A stretch of 16,047 nt of DNA from Citromicrobium sp. Its GTDB lineage: Bacteria > Pseudomonadota > Alphaproteobacteria > Sphingomonadales > Sphingomonadaceae. The translations under genes were made by a program, and so were the position numbers. Each line of letters opens with the position of its first letter. Within the stretch, counting starts at the first letter, position 1. A model generated the notes under the pieces. That model was given only the letters and a program-made list of their open reading frames with translations, was not told the DNA's origin and ran no database searches. The DNA is taken from contig PAVA01000014.1 in assembly GCA_002712945.1 (NCBI GenBank), positions 1-16,047 on the forward strand, read 5' to 3'. Shown here piece after piece: positions 8,558 through 16,047 of this stretch.

Positions 8558-8859
8558 TCGGCATAGAGCATTACATTGTCGTCAGCGCGATCCTGTTCGT
8601 GCTCGGCGTGCTGGGCATCTTCCTCAACCGCAAGAACGTGATCGTCATCCTGATGGCGATCGAGCTGATCCTGCTCGCAGTGAACATCAACCTCGTCGCG
8701 TTCAGCGCCTTCCTCGGCGACCTGACCGGCCAGATCTTCGCGATGTTCGTGCTGACCGTGGCGGCGGGCGAGGCGGCCATCGGGCTCGCCATTCTCGTCA
8801 TCTTCTTCCGTGATCGCGGCACGATCGCGGTCGACGATGTGAACCGGATGAAGGGCTGA
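8554..8859 (+). CDS. nuoK: NADH-quinone oxidoreductase subunit K (membrane arm)
   Basis: NuoK is an MrpC-like three-helix subunit in the proton path. The full length is 101 residues, with helices near 5-24, 28-50 and 61-85. The two buried glutamates needed for pumping in E. coli (E36 and E72) correspond to E37 in [11 protein letters not shown] and E73 in [11 protein letters not shown]. The start is GTG at 8554, overlapping the nuoJ stop in GTGA; the frame is open further upstream but only as a shadow of nuoJ. The first residues [15 protein letters not shown] match the family well. It is followed after five bases by nuoL. Confidence 0.97.
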   Translation: MIGIEHYIVVSAILFVLGVLGIFLNRKNVIVILMAIELILLAVNINLVAFSAFLGDLTGQIFAMFVLTVAAGEAAIGLAILVIFFRDRGTIAVDDVNRMKG

Positions 8860-8864
8860 CCTGC

Positions 8865-10925
8865 GTGGATACGTCCATTCTCCTCATCGTCTTCCTGCCG
8901 CTGGCAGCGGCCATCGTTGCAGGCCTGTTCGGCGGTGCGATCGGCAAGATGCCGGCCAAGCTCATCACCACGGGCGCGCTGTTCGCCGCCTGTGCGCTCA
9001 GCTGGCCGATCTTCCTCGGCTTCCTCGGTGGCACGGCAGAGGCGCAGGTCGTCCCCGTGCTGCAATGGGTGCGCTCGGGCGATTTCGCCTTCGACTGGGC
9101 TTTGCGTGTCGACACGCTGACCGCCGTCATGCTGGTGGTCATCACCAGCGTCTCCGCGCTCGTCCACCTGTATAGCTGGGGGTACATGGACGAAGACCCC
9201 GACCAGCAGCGGTTCTTCGCCTACCTCTCGCTGTTCACCTTCGCGATGCTGATGCTGGTGACGGCGGACAACCTCGTCCAGATGTTCTTCGGGTGGGAAG
9301 GCGTCGGCCTCGCGTCTTACCTGCTTATCGGCTTCTGGTACAAGAAGCCCAGCGCCAACGCCGCCGCGATCAAGGCCTTCGTGGTCAACCGCGTGGGCGA
9401 CCTCGGCTTCATGCTCGGCATCTTCGGCACCTTCCTGGTGTTCGGCACGGTCTCGATCCCTGAAATCCTCGGCATGGCCCCGGCGATGAGCGGCAGCTCC
9501 ATCACCTTCATGGGGCTCCGCCTGATGACGATGGATATCCTGTGCATCCTTCTGTTCATTGGCGCCATGGGCAAGTCGGCGCAGCTGGGCCTGCACACCT
9601 GGCTGCCCGACGCGATGGAGGGCCCGACGCCCGTCTCCGCGCTGATCCACGCCGCCACGATGGTGACGGCGGGCGTGTTCATGGTCTGCCGCCTCTCGCC
9701 GATGTTCGAAACCGCGCCGGTCGCGCTCACCGTGGTGACCGTGATCGGCGGAGCGACCGCGCTGTTCGCGGCGACCATCGGCACGACCCAGTGGGACATC
9801 AAGCGGGTGATCGCCTATTCGACGTGCAGCCAGCTCGGCTACATGTTCTTCGCCGCGGGCGTAGGCGCCTACGGCGTGGCGATGTTCCACCTCTTCACCC
9901 ACGCCTTCTTCAAGGCCCTCCTGTTCCTCGGCGCTGGCGCGGTGATCCACGCGATGCACCACGAGCAGGACATGCGGTACTATGGCGCGCTGCGCAAAAG
10001 CATCCCCATCACCTTCTGGGCGATGATGGCGGGCACGCTCGCGATCACCGGCGTCGGGATCATCGATTTCTTCGGCTTCGCGGGCTTCTACTCCAAGGAT
10101 GCGATCCTCGAAGCCGCCTATGCGCGCGGCACGGGCGCGGGCAATTTCGCCTTCTGGGCGGGTGCGGTCGCGGCCTTGCTGACCAGCTTCTATTCGTGGC
10201 GCCTGATGTTCCTGACCTTTTGGGGCAAGCCGCGCTGGGGCGACAGCGAGCATATCCAGCACGCGGTCCATCACGGGCATGACGATCCCGAGGATCACAA
10301 CCCGGCTGCGCAGGAAGATTCGGGCGAGGCCGTGGCGCATCATGTTCCCGCGACGGACGAGCATGACGGCACGGCAGGCTATCACCCGCACGAAGCGCCG
10401 TGGGTGATGCTGGTTCCGCTGCTGGTGCTGAGCCTGGGCGCGGTGTTCGCGGGCTTTCTCTATTACGAGCCCTTCGTCGATTCCGAGGCGTTCTGGGGCG
10501 GATCGGTGTTCTTCAACGAGAACCTTGTCCACGCGATCCACGGCGTCCCGCTGTGGGTGAAGCTGACGGCGACCGTGGCAATGCTGCTCGGCTTGTTCAC
10601 CGCCTGGCTCGCCTATATCCGCAACCCGAAGCTGCCCGAAGCGGCGGCCGACCAGCTCGGCCCGATCTACCGCTTCTTCCTCAACAAGTGGTACTTCGAC
10701 GAGCTGTATTACTTCCTGTTCGTGCGGCCCGCCTTCTGGTTCGGCCGGGTGTTCTGGAAGCAGCTGGATATCGGCGTGATCGACCGTTTCGGGCCCGATG
10801 GCGCGGCCTGGGTGGTCAAGCAGGGCGCGGCCGGTGCCAAGCGCATCCAGTCGGGCATGCTCAACACCTATGCGCTGATCATGCTGCTCGGCCTGGTCGC
10901 CGCGATCACCTGGGTACTGCTGTGA
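8865..10925 (+). CDS. nuoL: NADH-quinone oxidoreductase subunit L (antiporter-like, with lateral helix)
   Basis: NuoL is the distal antiporter-like proton channel, carrying the long lateral helix that clamps the membrane arm. Key residues by match to E. coli are E145 in [17 protein letters not shown]237 in [21 protein letters not shown]350 in [13 protein letters not shown] and K411 in [10 protein letters not shown]. The lateral helix follows [13 protein letters not shown] (604-616), and the last membrane anchor is near 668-686. The 686-residue length is normal for alphaproteobacteria. A loop at about 461-510 is unusually rich in His (11 in 47 residues) and acidic residues. The start is GTG at 8865, with AAGGG nine bases upstream. 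The stop shares a base with the nuoM ATG. Confidence 0.97.
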   Translation: MDTSILLIVFLPLAAAIVAGLFGGAIGKMPAKLITTGALFAACALSWPIFLGFLGGTAEAQVVPVLQWVRSGDFAFDWALRVDTLTAVMLVVITSVSALVHLYSWGYMDEDPDQQRFFAYLSLFTFAMLMLVTADNLVQMFFGWEGVGLASYLLIGFWYKKPSANAAAIKAFVVNRVGDLGFMLGIFGTFLVFGTVSIPEILGMAPAMSGSSITFMGLRLMTMDILCILLFIGAMGKSAQLGLHTWLPDAMEGPTPVSALIHAATMVTAGVFMVCRLSPMFETAPVALTVVTVIGGATALFAATIGTTQWDIKRVIAYSTCSQLGYMFFAAGVGAYGVAMFHLFTHAFFKALLFLGAGAVIHAMHHEQDMRYYGALRKSIPITFWAMMAGTLAITGVGIIDFFGFAGFYSKDAILEAAYARGTGAGNFAFWAGAVAALLTSFYSWRLMFLTFWGKPRWGDSEHIQHAVHHGHDDPEDHNPAAQEDSGEAVAHHVPATDEHDGTAGYHPHEAPWVMLVPLLVLSLGAVFAGFLYYEPFVDSEAFWGGSVFFNENLVHAIHGVPLWVKLTATVAMLLGLFTAWLAYIRNPKLPEAAADQLGPIYRFFLNKWYFDELYYFLFVRPAFWFGRVFWKQLDIGVIDRFGPDGAAWVVKQGAAGAKRIQSGMLNTYALIMLLGLVAAITWVLL

Positions 10926-12529
10926 TGGAGGGCCTTCCGATCCTTTCGCTGATGCTGCTCGTCCCGCTGGTGGGCGCGGTGCTGTGCATGATGTCGAACG
11001 CATCGACCGCGCGCTGGATCGCGCTGGCCGCGACCACGATCGACCTCGTTCTCGGCATCCTGCTGTGGGTGAATTTCGACATCGGCGGCGCGCAGTGGCA
11101 GTTTACCGAAAGCTCGGACCTGTTCGCGGGCTTCCAGTACGCGCTCGGGATCGACGGGATCGCGCTGATGCTCATCATGCTCAGCGTCTTCCTGATGCCG
11201 ATCTGCATCCTCGCCAGCTGGACCAGCGTGACCAAGCGCGTCGGCGAATACATGGCGGCGTTCCTCGTCATGGAACTGCTGATGATCGGCGTGTTCGCCG
11301 CGCAGGATATCCTGCTGTTCTACATCTTCTTCGAGGCCGGCCTGATTCCGATGTATCTCATCATCGGCATCTGGGGCGGGTCGGACCGCATCTACGCCAG
11401 CTTCAAGTTCTTCCTCTACACGCTGCTCGGCTCGGTCGTGATGCTGATCGCGATGCTGTGGATGATCGGTGAGGCAGGGACGAGCGACATCCCGACGCTG
11501 CTCCAGTACGATTTCCCGCCCGAGGCACAGACCTGGCTGTGGTTGGCCTTCTTCGCCAGCTTCGCGGTGAAGATGCCGATGTGGCCGGTCCATACCTGGC
11601 TGCCCGCCGCGCACGTTCAGGCACCCACCGCAGGTTCGGTGATCCTCGCGGGCGTGCTGCTGAAGTTGGGCGGCTATGGCTTCATCCGCTTCTCGATCCC
11701 AATGTTCCCCGAAGCGAGCGCGCAGTTCGTGTGGCTGATCTTCGGCCTCAGCATGGCGGCGGTGGTCATCACCAGCCTGATCGCGCTGGTCCAGCAGGAC
11801 ATGAAGAAGCTGATCGCCTATTCGAGCGTGGCGCACATGGCGATCGTGACGGCGGGCCTGTTCGCCTTCAACGCACAGGGCCTCGAAGGTGCGATGGTGA
11901 TGATGCTGTCGCACGGCCTCGTCTCGGGCGCGCTGTTCCTGTGCGTCGGCGTGATCTACGACCGGCTGCATACGCGCGAGATCGCCCGCTACGGCGGCCT
12001 TGCCACCAACATGCCGCGCTATGCGCTGTTCTTCCTGCTGTTCACCATGGCCGCCATCGGCCTGCCGGGGACGAGCGGTTTCGTGGCCGAGTTCATCAGC
12101 CTTGCGGGCGTGTACCAGATCTCCAGCACCACGACCTTCGTGCTGACCACGGGGATTATCCTCGGCGCTGGCTACATGCTTTACCTCTACCGCCGTGTCG
12201 TGTTCGGCGAGCAGAAGAACGCAGACGCCGCCGCCATGCCCGACCTCAACGCCCGCGAATGGCTGATGCTGGCACCCGTTGCCGCCGCCGTGCTGTGGAT
12301 GGGCGTCTATCCCGAGAGCTTCCTCGCGCCGATGCGCAGCGACATTGCCGCGATCGAGGCGCGCATTGCGCGCGCCGCGCCGCAGGGCGATGCACACATC
12401 GCTGGCGGTGAACCGCGTGCGCACGAAGCGAATTACATCGCCGGCGAGCATGGATCGGACCACGGTTCCGGCGAGGGCGGCGGCGAAGACGATCATGGCG
12501 GTTCCGAAGGGACCGAGGGCGAGCATTGA
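10925..12529 (+). CDS. nuoM: NADH-quinone oxidoreductase subunit M (antiporter-like), with His/acidic tail
   Basis: NuoM is the middle antiporter-like proton channel. Matches to the functional E. coli residues are E137 in FFEAGLIPMYLIIG, K216 in FAVKMPMWPVHTWLP, K247 in LAGVLLKLGGYG and E389 in GTSGFVAEFISL. About fourteen helices can be traced up to residue 468. After that, residues 484-534 form a tail with no hydrophobic content, rich in Gly, Glu, Asp and His (H491, H500, H509, H513, H524, H534) and ending in EGEH. This makes the protein 534 residues, longer than the roughly 500 typical of the family. The ATG overlaps the nuoL stop by one base; a GTG one codon earlier is possible. The stop overlaps the nuoN start. 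Confidence 0.97.
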   Translation: MEGLPILSLMLLVPLVGAVLCMMSNASTARWIALAATTIDLVLGILLWVNFDIGGAQWQFTESSDLFAGFQYALGIDGIALMLIMLSVFLMPICILASWTSVTKRVGEYMAAFLVMELLMIGVFAAQDILLFYIFFEAGLIPMYLIIGIWGGSDRIYASFKFFLYTLLGSVVMLIAMLWMIGEAGTSDIPTLLQYDFPPEAQTWLWLAFFASFAVKMPMWPVHTWLPAAHVQAPTAGSVILAGVLLKLGGYGFIRFSIPMFPEASAQFVWLIFGLSMAAVVITSLIALVQQDMKKLIAYSSVAHMAIVTAGLFAFNAQGLEGAMVMMLSHGLVSGALFLCVGVIYDRLHTREIARYGGLATNMPRYALFFLLFTMAAIGLPGTSGFVAEFISLAGVYQISSTTTFVLTTGIILGAGYMLYLYRRVVFGEQKNADAAAMPDLNAREWLMLAPVAAAVLWMGVYPESFLAPMRSDIAAIEARIARAAPQGDAHIAGGEPRAHEANYIAGEHGSDHGSGEGGGEDDHGGSEGTEGEH

Positions 12530-13992
12530 TGGATTACGCGACTTCCTTTGGCCTCGTCATTCCCGAGCTGGTCCTGACCGGCGCGGGCCTGATTCTGCTT
12601 CTGATCGCGGCCTTCGCGGGCGAGAAATCGAGCCGTCTCGTCTCGATCCTGGCGGCTGTGGCGCTGGGCGCTGCGTGCTTCCTCGTCGGCCCCGCGCTGG
12701 CGGAAGGTGCGGGCGGCGTGGCCACGATGGCCTTCAACGGCCAGTTTAGCGCCGACGCTTTCGCCTCCTTTGCCAAGCTGCTGATCTATCTTTCGGCCAT
12801 CGGCTGCCTGATGATCGCGCCCGGATTCTTCGCGCGGCGCCGGGCGATGAAGCCCGAATACCCCGTGCTCGTCCTGTTCGCGACGCTGGGGATGAGCATC
12901 ATGGTCTCCGCGACCGACCTGATGACGCTCTATATCGGGCTCGAGCTCAACAGCCTCGCGGCTTACGTGCTCGCCAGCTTTCTGCGTAACGACAGCCGCT
13001 CTGCCGAAGCGGGCCTCAAGTATTTCGTGCTCGGCGCGCTCGCCAGCGGCATCATGCTCTACGGGATGAGCCTGACCTACGGGTTCACCGGGACGACCAG
13101 CTTTGCAGGCATCCGCCTCGCGCAGGAAGCCGGGCTTTCGACCGGATCGCTGTTCGGCCTGATCTTCGTGCTCGCAGGGCTCGCCTTCAAGATCAGTGCG
13201 GTCCCGTTCCACATGTGGACCCCCGACGTTTACGAGGGCGCGCCGACCCCGGTGACGACCTTCTTCGCCACCGCGCCCAAGGTTGCCGCCATCGCGCTTA
13301 CCGCGCGTGTCGCGCTCGACGCTTTCGGCTCGCAGCCCGATGCATGGCGGCAGATCGTGATCTTCGCCGCGCTCGCCTCGATCGTGGTCGGCGCGCTGGG
13401 CGCGATCGGGCAGAACAACCTCAAGAGGCTGCTCGCCTATTCCTCGATCAACAATGTCGGCTTCATCCTCGTCGGCCTCGCCGCCGCCAACGCCGAGGGC
13501 GCGAGCGCGATGCTGTTCTACCTCGCGATCTATGTCGTGATGTCGCTCGGCAGCTTCGTGGCCGTGCTGATGCTGCGCAATGGCGAGGGCGAGAATCTGG
13601 AAACGTTCGACGATATCGCCGGGCTTTCGAGCACGCGGCCCGGCATTGCCTGGTGCCTGCTGATCCTGATGTTCAGCCTCGCCGGCATCCCGCCGCTGAT
13701 GGGCTTCTTCGCCAAGCTGGCGGTGTTCTGGGCGGTGGTGAACGCGGGGCTGATCCCGCTGGCAGTGCTCGGCATGGCGGCGAGCGTCATCGGCGCGTTC
13801 TACTACCTCAAGTTCGTCAAGGTGATGTTCTTCGACGATGCGGTCGACCGCGCGACCAAGGGCGCGAGCGCCGCACAATGGGCGATCCTGGGCATCTGCA
13901 CCCTGCTGATCTCGCCGCTGGGCTGGTTCCTGACCCGCGGGCTCGAGCTGATGACCGACACCGCGGCGGCCGGCCTCTTCGCCGCGATCTGA
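12529..13992 (+). CDS. nuoN: NADH-quinone oxidoreductase subunit N (antiporter-like)
   Basis: NuoN is the third antiporter-like channel, nearest to NuoK. The conserved charged residues are E139 in YIGLELNSLAAYVLASF, K221 in AFKISAVPFHMWTPDVYEGA, K251 in ATAPKVAAIA and K396 in GIPPLMGFFAKLAVFWA. The length is 487 residues with about fourteen hydrophobic helices. The ATG shares its A with the nuoM TGA; a TTG directly before it is not needed. No terminator-like hairpin with a T-run follows the stop, and only 23 bases separate it from the probable birA start. Transcription may therefore continue into the next genes. Confidence 0.97.
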   Translation: MDYATSFGLVIPELVLTGAGLILLLIAAFAGEKSSRLVSILAAVALGAACFLVGPALAEGAGGVATMAFNGQFSADAFASFAKLLIYLSAIGCLMIAPGFFARRRAMKPEYPVLVLFATLGMSIMVSATDLMTLYIGLELNSLAAYVLASFLRNDSRSAEAGLKYFVLGALASGIMLYGMSLTYGFTGTTSFAGIRLAQEAGLSTGSLFGLIFVLAGLAFKISAVPFHMWTPDVYEGAPTPVTTFFATAPKVAAIALTARVALDAFGSQPDAWRQIVIFAALASIVVGALGAIGQNNLKRLLAYSSINNVGFILVGLAAANAEGASAMLFYLAIYVVMSLGSFVAVLMLRNGEGENLETFDDIAGLSSTRPGIAWCLLILMFSLAGIPPLMGFFAKLAVFWAVVNAGLIPLAVLGMAASVIGAFYYLKFVKVMFFDDAVDRATKGASAAQWAILGICTLLISPLGWFLTRGLELMTDTAAAGLFAAI

Positions 13993-14015
13993 CGCCGCGC
14001 GTTGATCCGCCCCTC

Positions 14016-14729
14016 TTGATACGGATTGTCCCAGAAACCGGCTCCACCAATGCCGATCTCCTCGCCGCGCTGCGCAGGGGGGAGGCTTTGCGCGAAGGCG
14101 AATGGCTTGTTGCCGACCGCCAGAGTGCCGGGCGCGGACGGCAGGGGCGGGGCTGGTTCGACGGGCACGGCAACTTCATGGGGTCGACCGTGTGCCGCCT
14201 TGCCCCGATGGCCCCGCCGCCCGCCACGCTCGCGCTGGTGGCGGGGCTCGCGCTGCTCGAAGCGGTCCAGATCCAGTGCCCCGCCGTCACCAATCTGCGG
14301 CTGAAATGGCCGAACGACCTGCTCGCCGGAGGCGCGAAGCTCGCCGGAATCCTGCTCGAGCGGGAAGGGGAAGCGGTGGTGGTCGGCATCGGGGTCAATC
14401 TGGCGCAAGCTCCCGACCTGCCCGACCGCGCCACTGCTAAGCTCGCCGATTTCGGCCCCGCGCCCGACCGCGATACATTTGCCGCCACTCTGGCCGAATG
14501 CTGGAGCCGCGATCTGGCCCGCTGGCGTGACTACGGGATCGAGCCTCTGCTCGCCCGCTGGCGCGCCGCGTCCGTGCCGGAGGGCACGCCGCTGACGGTC
14601 CACGAACCGGCCGGCGAGATCGCGAAAGGCGTCTATGCGGGGCTGAGCGATGACGGCGCGATGCGACTGCGCTTGGCCGATGGGACCACCCGTGTCATTC
14701 ACGCGGGCGACGTGATGCTGGCGCCATGA
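14016..14729 (+). CDS. birA: Biotin--[acetyl-CoA-carboxylase] ligase, catalytic form without DNA-binding domain
   Basis: This enzyme activates biotin with ATP and attaches it to the biotin carboxyl carrier protein of acetyl-CoA carboxylase in the cytoplasm. The family motifs are in order: ETGSTNADLL (7-16), the biotinyl-AMP loop GRGRQGRGW (39-47), LKWPNDLL (96-103), the lysine of GGAKLAGILLE (105-115) and GIGVNLAQ (124-131). A small C-terminal beta domain ends in HAGDVMLAP. There is no N-terminal helix-turn-helix, so it should not act as a repressor. The only sensible start is TTG at 14016, which places ETGSTN at the expected distance. No ATG or GTG is available nearby, and no clear ribosome-binding site precedes it. 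I recall this position after nuoN as common in alphaproteobacteria. Confidence 0.93.
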   Translation: MIRIVPETGSTNADLLAALRRGEALREGEWLVADRQSAGRGRQGRGWFDGHGNFMGSTVCRLAPMAPPPATLALVAGLALLEAVQIQCPAVTNLRLKWPNDLLAGGAKLAGILLEREGEAVVVGIGVNLAQAPDLPDRATAKLADFGPAPDRDTFAATLAECWSRDLARWRDYGIEPLLARWRAASVPEGTPLTVHEPAGEIAKGVYAGLSDDGAMRLRLADGTTRVIHAGDVMLAP

Positions 14730-14736
14730 TGCAGGC

Positions 14737-14742
14737 AAAGGA
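14737..14742 (+). promoter_or_regulatory. Ribosome-binding site of coaX
   Basis: AAAGGA ends six bases before the ATG at 14749 and fixes the coaX start within the 19-base gap after birA. Confidence 0.65.
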
Positions 14743-14748
14743 TAGCTG

Positions 14749-15531
14749 ATGCTTCTCGCAATCGATGTGGGCAACACCAACCTCGTCTTCGCGCTGTTCG
14801 ATGGCGACGACTTGCGCGCACGCTGGCGCATCTCGACCGACGGGCGCCGCACGGGCGACGAATATGCGGTGTGGCTGTTCCAGCTGCTCGGTATCGAAGG
14901 CGTGAAGCGCGAGGAGATCACGCACATTATCTTCGGCTCGGTCGTGCCGCGCGCGGACCACAACCTGACCGTCCTGTGCGAAAAATATTTCGACATCACG
15001 CCCATCGTCGCCGGGCATGGCGAGGCCACGTGGGATTTCGAGATCGACGTCGATCTGCCGAGCACGCTCGGCGCGGACCGCGCGCTCAACTGTATCGCGG
15101 CCCACAATGAGGTCGGCGGGGACATGATCGTGGTCGATTTCGGCACCGCGACGAAGTTCGAGGTGGTCGACTTCAATGGCGCCTACAAGGGCGGGATCAT
15201 CGCGCCGGGGATCAACCTTTCGCTCGATGCGCTGGTCGGCAAGACCGCCAAGCTGCCGCGGATCGCCATCGAGGCCCCCGAAACCGACAGTGTGATCGGC
15301 CGCAATACCGAGGATCAGATGCTGATCGGCGTGTTCTGGGGCTATGTCGCGATGATGGAGGGCCTGATCGCGCGAATGAAGGCGGAGATCGGGCGGCCGA
15401 CCAAGGTCGTGGCGACCGGCGGCCTGTCGGTCTTGTTCGACAACCACACCGACATATTTGATGTGGTGGACACGGACCTGACGATCCGCGGGCTGCAACT
15501 GCTGGCGCAGCGGACGTTGAACAAGGAATAG
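14749..15531 (+). CDS. coaX: Type III pantothenate kinase
   Basis: CoaX phosphorylates pantothenate in the first step of coenzyme A synthesis and belongs to the acetate/sugar kinase-Hsc70-actin fold. The phosphate-binding motif is DVGNTN (6-11). GADR (108-111) contains the likely catalytic base D110. [11 protein letters not shown] (130-140) and GGIIAPG (148-154) complete the family pattern, and ATGGLS (222-227) matches the late adenosine motif. The length of 260 residues is normal. A good AAAGGA precedes the start. With birA upstream, the pair concerns cofactors used in acetyl-CoA metabolism. The gene following is rnj, separated by one base, so co-transcription is likely. Confidence 0.95.
   Translation: MLLAIDVGNTNLVFALFDGDDLRARWRISTDGRRTGDEYAVWLFQLLGIEGVKREEITHIIFGSVVPRADHNLTVLCEKYFDITPIVAGHGEATWDFEIDVDLPSTLGADRALNCIAAHNEVGGDMIVVDFGTATKFEVVDFNGAYKGGIIAPGINLSLDALVGKTAKLPRIAIEAPETDSVIGRNTEDQMLIGVFWGYVAMMEGLIARMKAEIGRPTKVVATGGLSVLFDNHTDIFDVVDTDLTIRGLQLLAQRTLNKE
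15523..15527 (+). promoter_or_regulatory. Ribosome-binding site of rnj
   Basis: AAGGA in the last codons of coaX ends five bases before the ATG at 15533, supporting that start. Confidence 0.6.
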
Positions 15532-15532
15532 A

Positions 15533-16047
15533 ATGAAAAAGAATTTCAAGCCGGAGAACGAACTCCTGTTTCTCGCGCTCGGTGGATCGGGCGAGATCGG
15601 GATGAACGTCAATCTCTATGGCTGCGACGGCAAGTGGCTGATGGTCGACCTCGGCATGACCTTCGGCGCCAACGAATATCCCGGTATCGAACTGGTTTTC
15701 GCCGACCTCGAATTCATCGAGGATCGCGCGAAAGACCTGCTCGGCATCGTGCTGACGCACGCGCACGAGGACCATATCGGCGCGGTGCCCTATTTCGCCG
15801 CCGATCTCGGCGTGCCGCTCTATGCCACGCCGTTCACCGCAGAGCTCGTCCGCCGCAAGCTTCAGGAAGCCCAGCTCGAGGACGAGGTGCCGCTCCACAT
15901 CGTGCGCGAGGGCGATGCGGACATGCAGATCGGGCCTTTTGGCATCCGCTACCTGCCGCTCGCGCACTCGATTGCCGAGGGCAATGCGCTGCTGATCGAT
16001 ACGCCCTACGGCAAGGTCTTCCATACCGGCGACTGGAAGCTGGACGA
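15533..16047 (+). CDS. rnj: Ribonuclease J, N-terminal part (3' end outside window)
   Basis: Only the first 171 codons are present and the frame is still open at the window end. RNase J is a metallo-beta-lactamase/beta-CASP ribonuclease that matures and degrades RNA, using both 5' exonuclease and endonuclease activity. The N-terminal strand LLFLALGGSGEIGMNVNLYG (11-30), the zinc motif HAHEDHIGAVPY (76-87), H145 in LAHSIAEGNALLIDT and the HTGDWKLD motif (164-171) are all in place. The ATG at 15533 follows AAGGA at five bases and lies one base after the coaX stop. Members of the family usually exceed 500 residues, so about two thirds is missing from the window. Confidence 0.95.
   Translation, partial: MKKNFKPENELLFLALGGSGEIGMNVNLYGCDGKWLMVDLGMTFGANEYPGIELVFADLEFIEDRAKDLLGIVLTHAHEDHIGAVPYFAADLGVPLYATPFTAELVRRKLQEAQLEDEVPLHIVREGDADMQIGPFGIRYLPLAHSIAEGNALLIDTPYGKVFHTGDWKLD

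Noticed and set aside
8571..11003. Very long reverse-strand open frame (810 codons) opposite nuoK-nuoL
   Set aside because: The product is rich in Arg, His, Gln and Glu without any domain, as expected for the complement of GC-rich membrane-protein codons. The forward strand is unambiguous nuoK and nuoL.
10868..12526. Long reverse-strand open frame (552 codons) opposite nuoM
   Set aside because: Same shadow effect: a His/Arg/Gln/Glu-rich, low-complexity product antisense to the clear nuoM.
12493..13878. Long reverse-strand open frame (461 codons) opposite nuoN
   Set aside because: Antisense shadow of nuoN with no recognisable motif and biased composition.

Overview
The window is one strand of a GC-rich alphaproteobacterial chromosome. 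Gene content and order point to the Sphingomonadales, most likely an Erythrobacteraceae-like bacterium. The reasons are a mitochondrial-type complex I, the run nuoN-birA-coaX-rnj, and two families of palindromic intergenic repeats that I recall from these genomes. That placement is inference from memory; no search was run. Every convincing gene is on the + strand. No RNA gene, CRISPR array, insertion sequence, intrinsic terminator or clear promoter is visible, and the only non-coding stretches are short.

Positions 1-13992 hold most of a nuo operon for proton-pumping NADH:quinone oxidoreductase (complex I): the 3' end of nuoD, then nuoE, F, G, H, I, J, K, L, M and N. NuoE, F and G form the NADH-oxidising module, with FMN and Fe-S clusters. 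NuoI and NuoD carry electrons towards the quinone site at NuoH. NuoJ to NuoN make up the membrane pumping arm. The expected cluster ligands and pump lysines/glutamates are all present.

Six extra reading frames lie between the canonical subunits. One small two-helix membrane protein sits between nuoD and nuoE, and three more sit between nuoE and nuoF; one of these has only 49 residues. A predicted secreted protein with four cysteines and an internal duplication sits between nuoF and nuoG. A 138-residue protein of unknown function and lower GC sits between nuoH and nuoI. Nearly all junctions overlap by 1-14 bases, so translation is probably coupled along the operon. The chain is broken by only two sizeable gaps (nuoD to the first small ORF, and nuoI-nuoJ), and each gap is filled by a palindromic repeat of a different family. 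The second repeat runs almost into the nuoJ start codon and carries its only ribosome-binding-like sequence.

Positions 14016-16047 hold birA (biotin-protein ligase without a DNA-binding domain), coaX (type III pantothenate kinase) and the 5' part of rnj (RNase J). They are closely spaced after nuoN and could belong to the same transcript.

Most of the window is ordinary complex I. What merits a second look is the set of unassigned accessory proteins, above all the duplicated Cys-pair protein, the repeat at the nuoJ start, and the His-rich additions to NuoL and NuoM.
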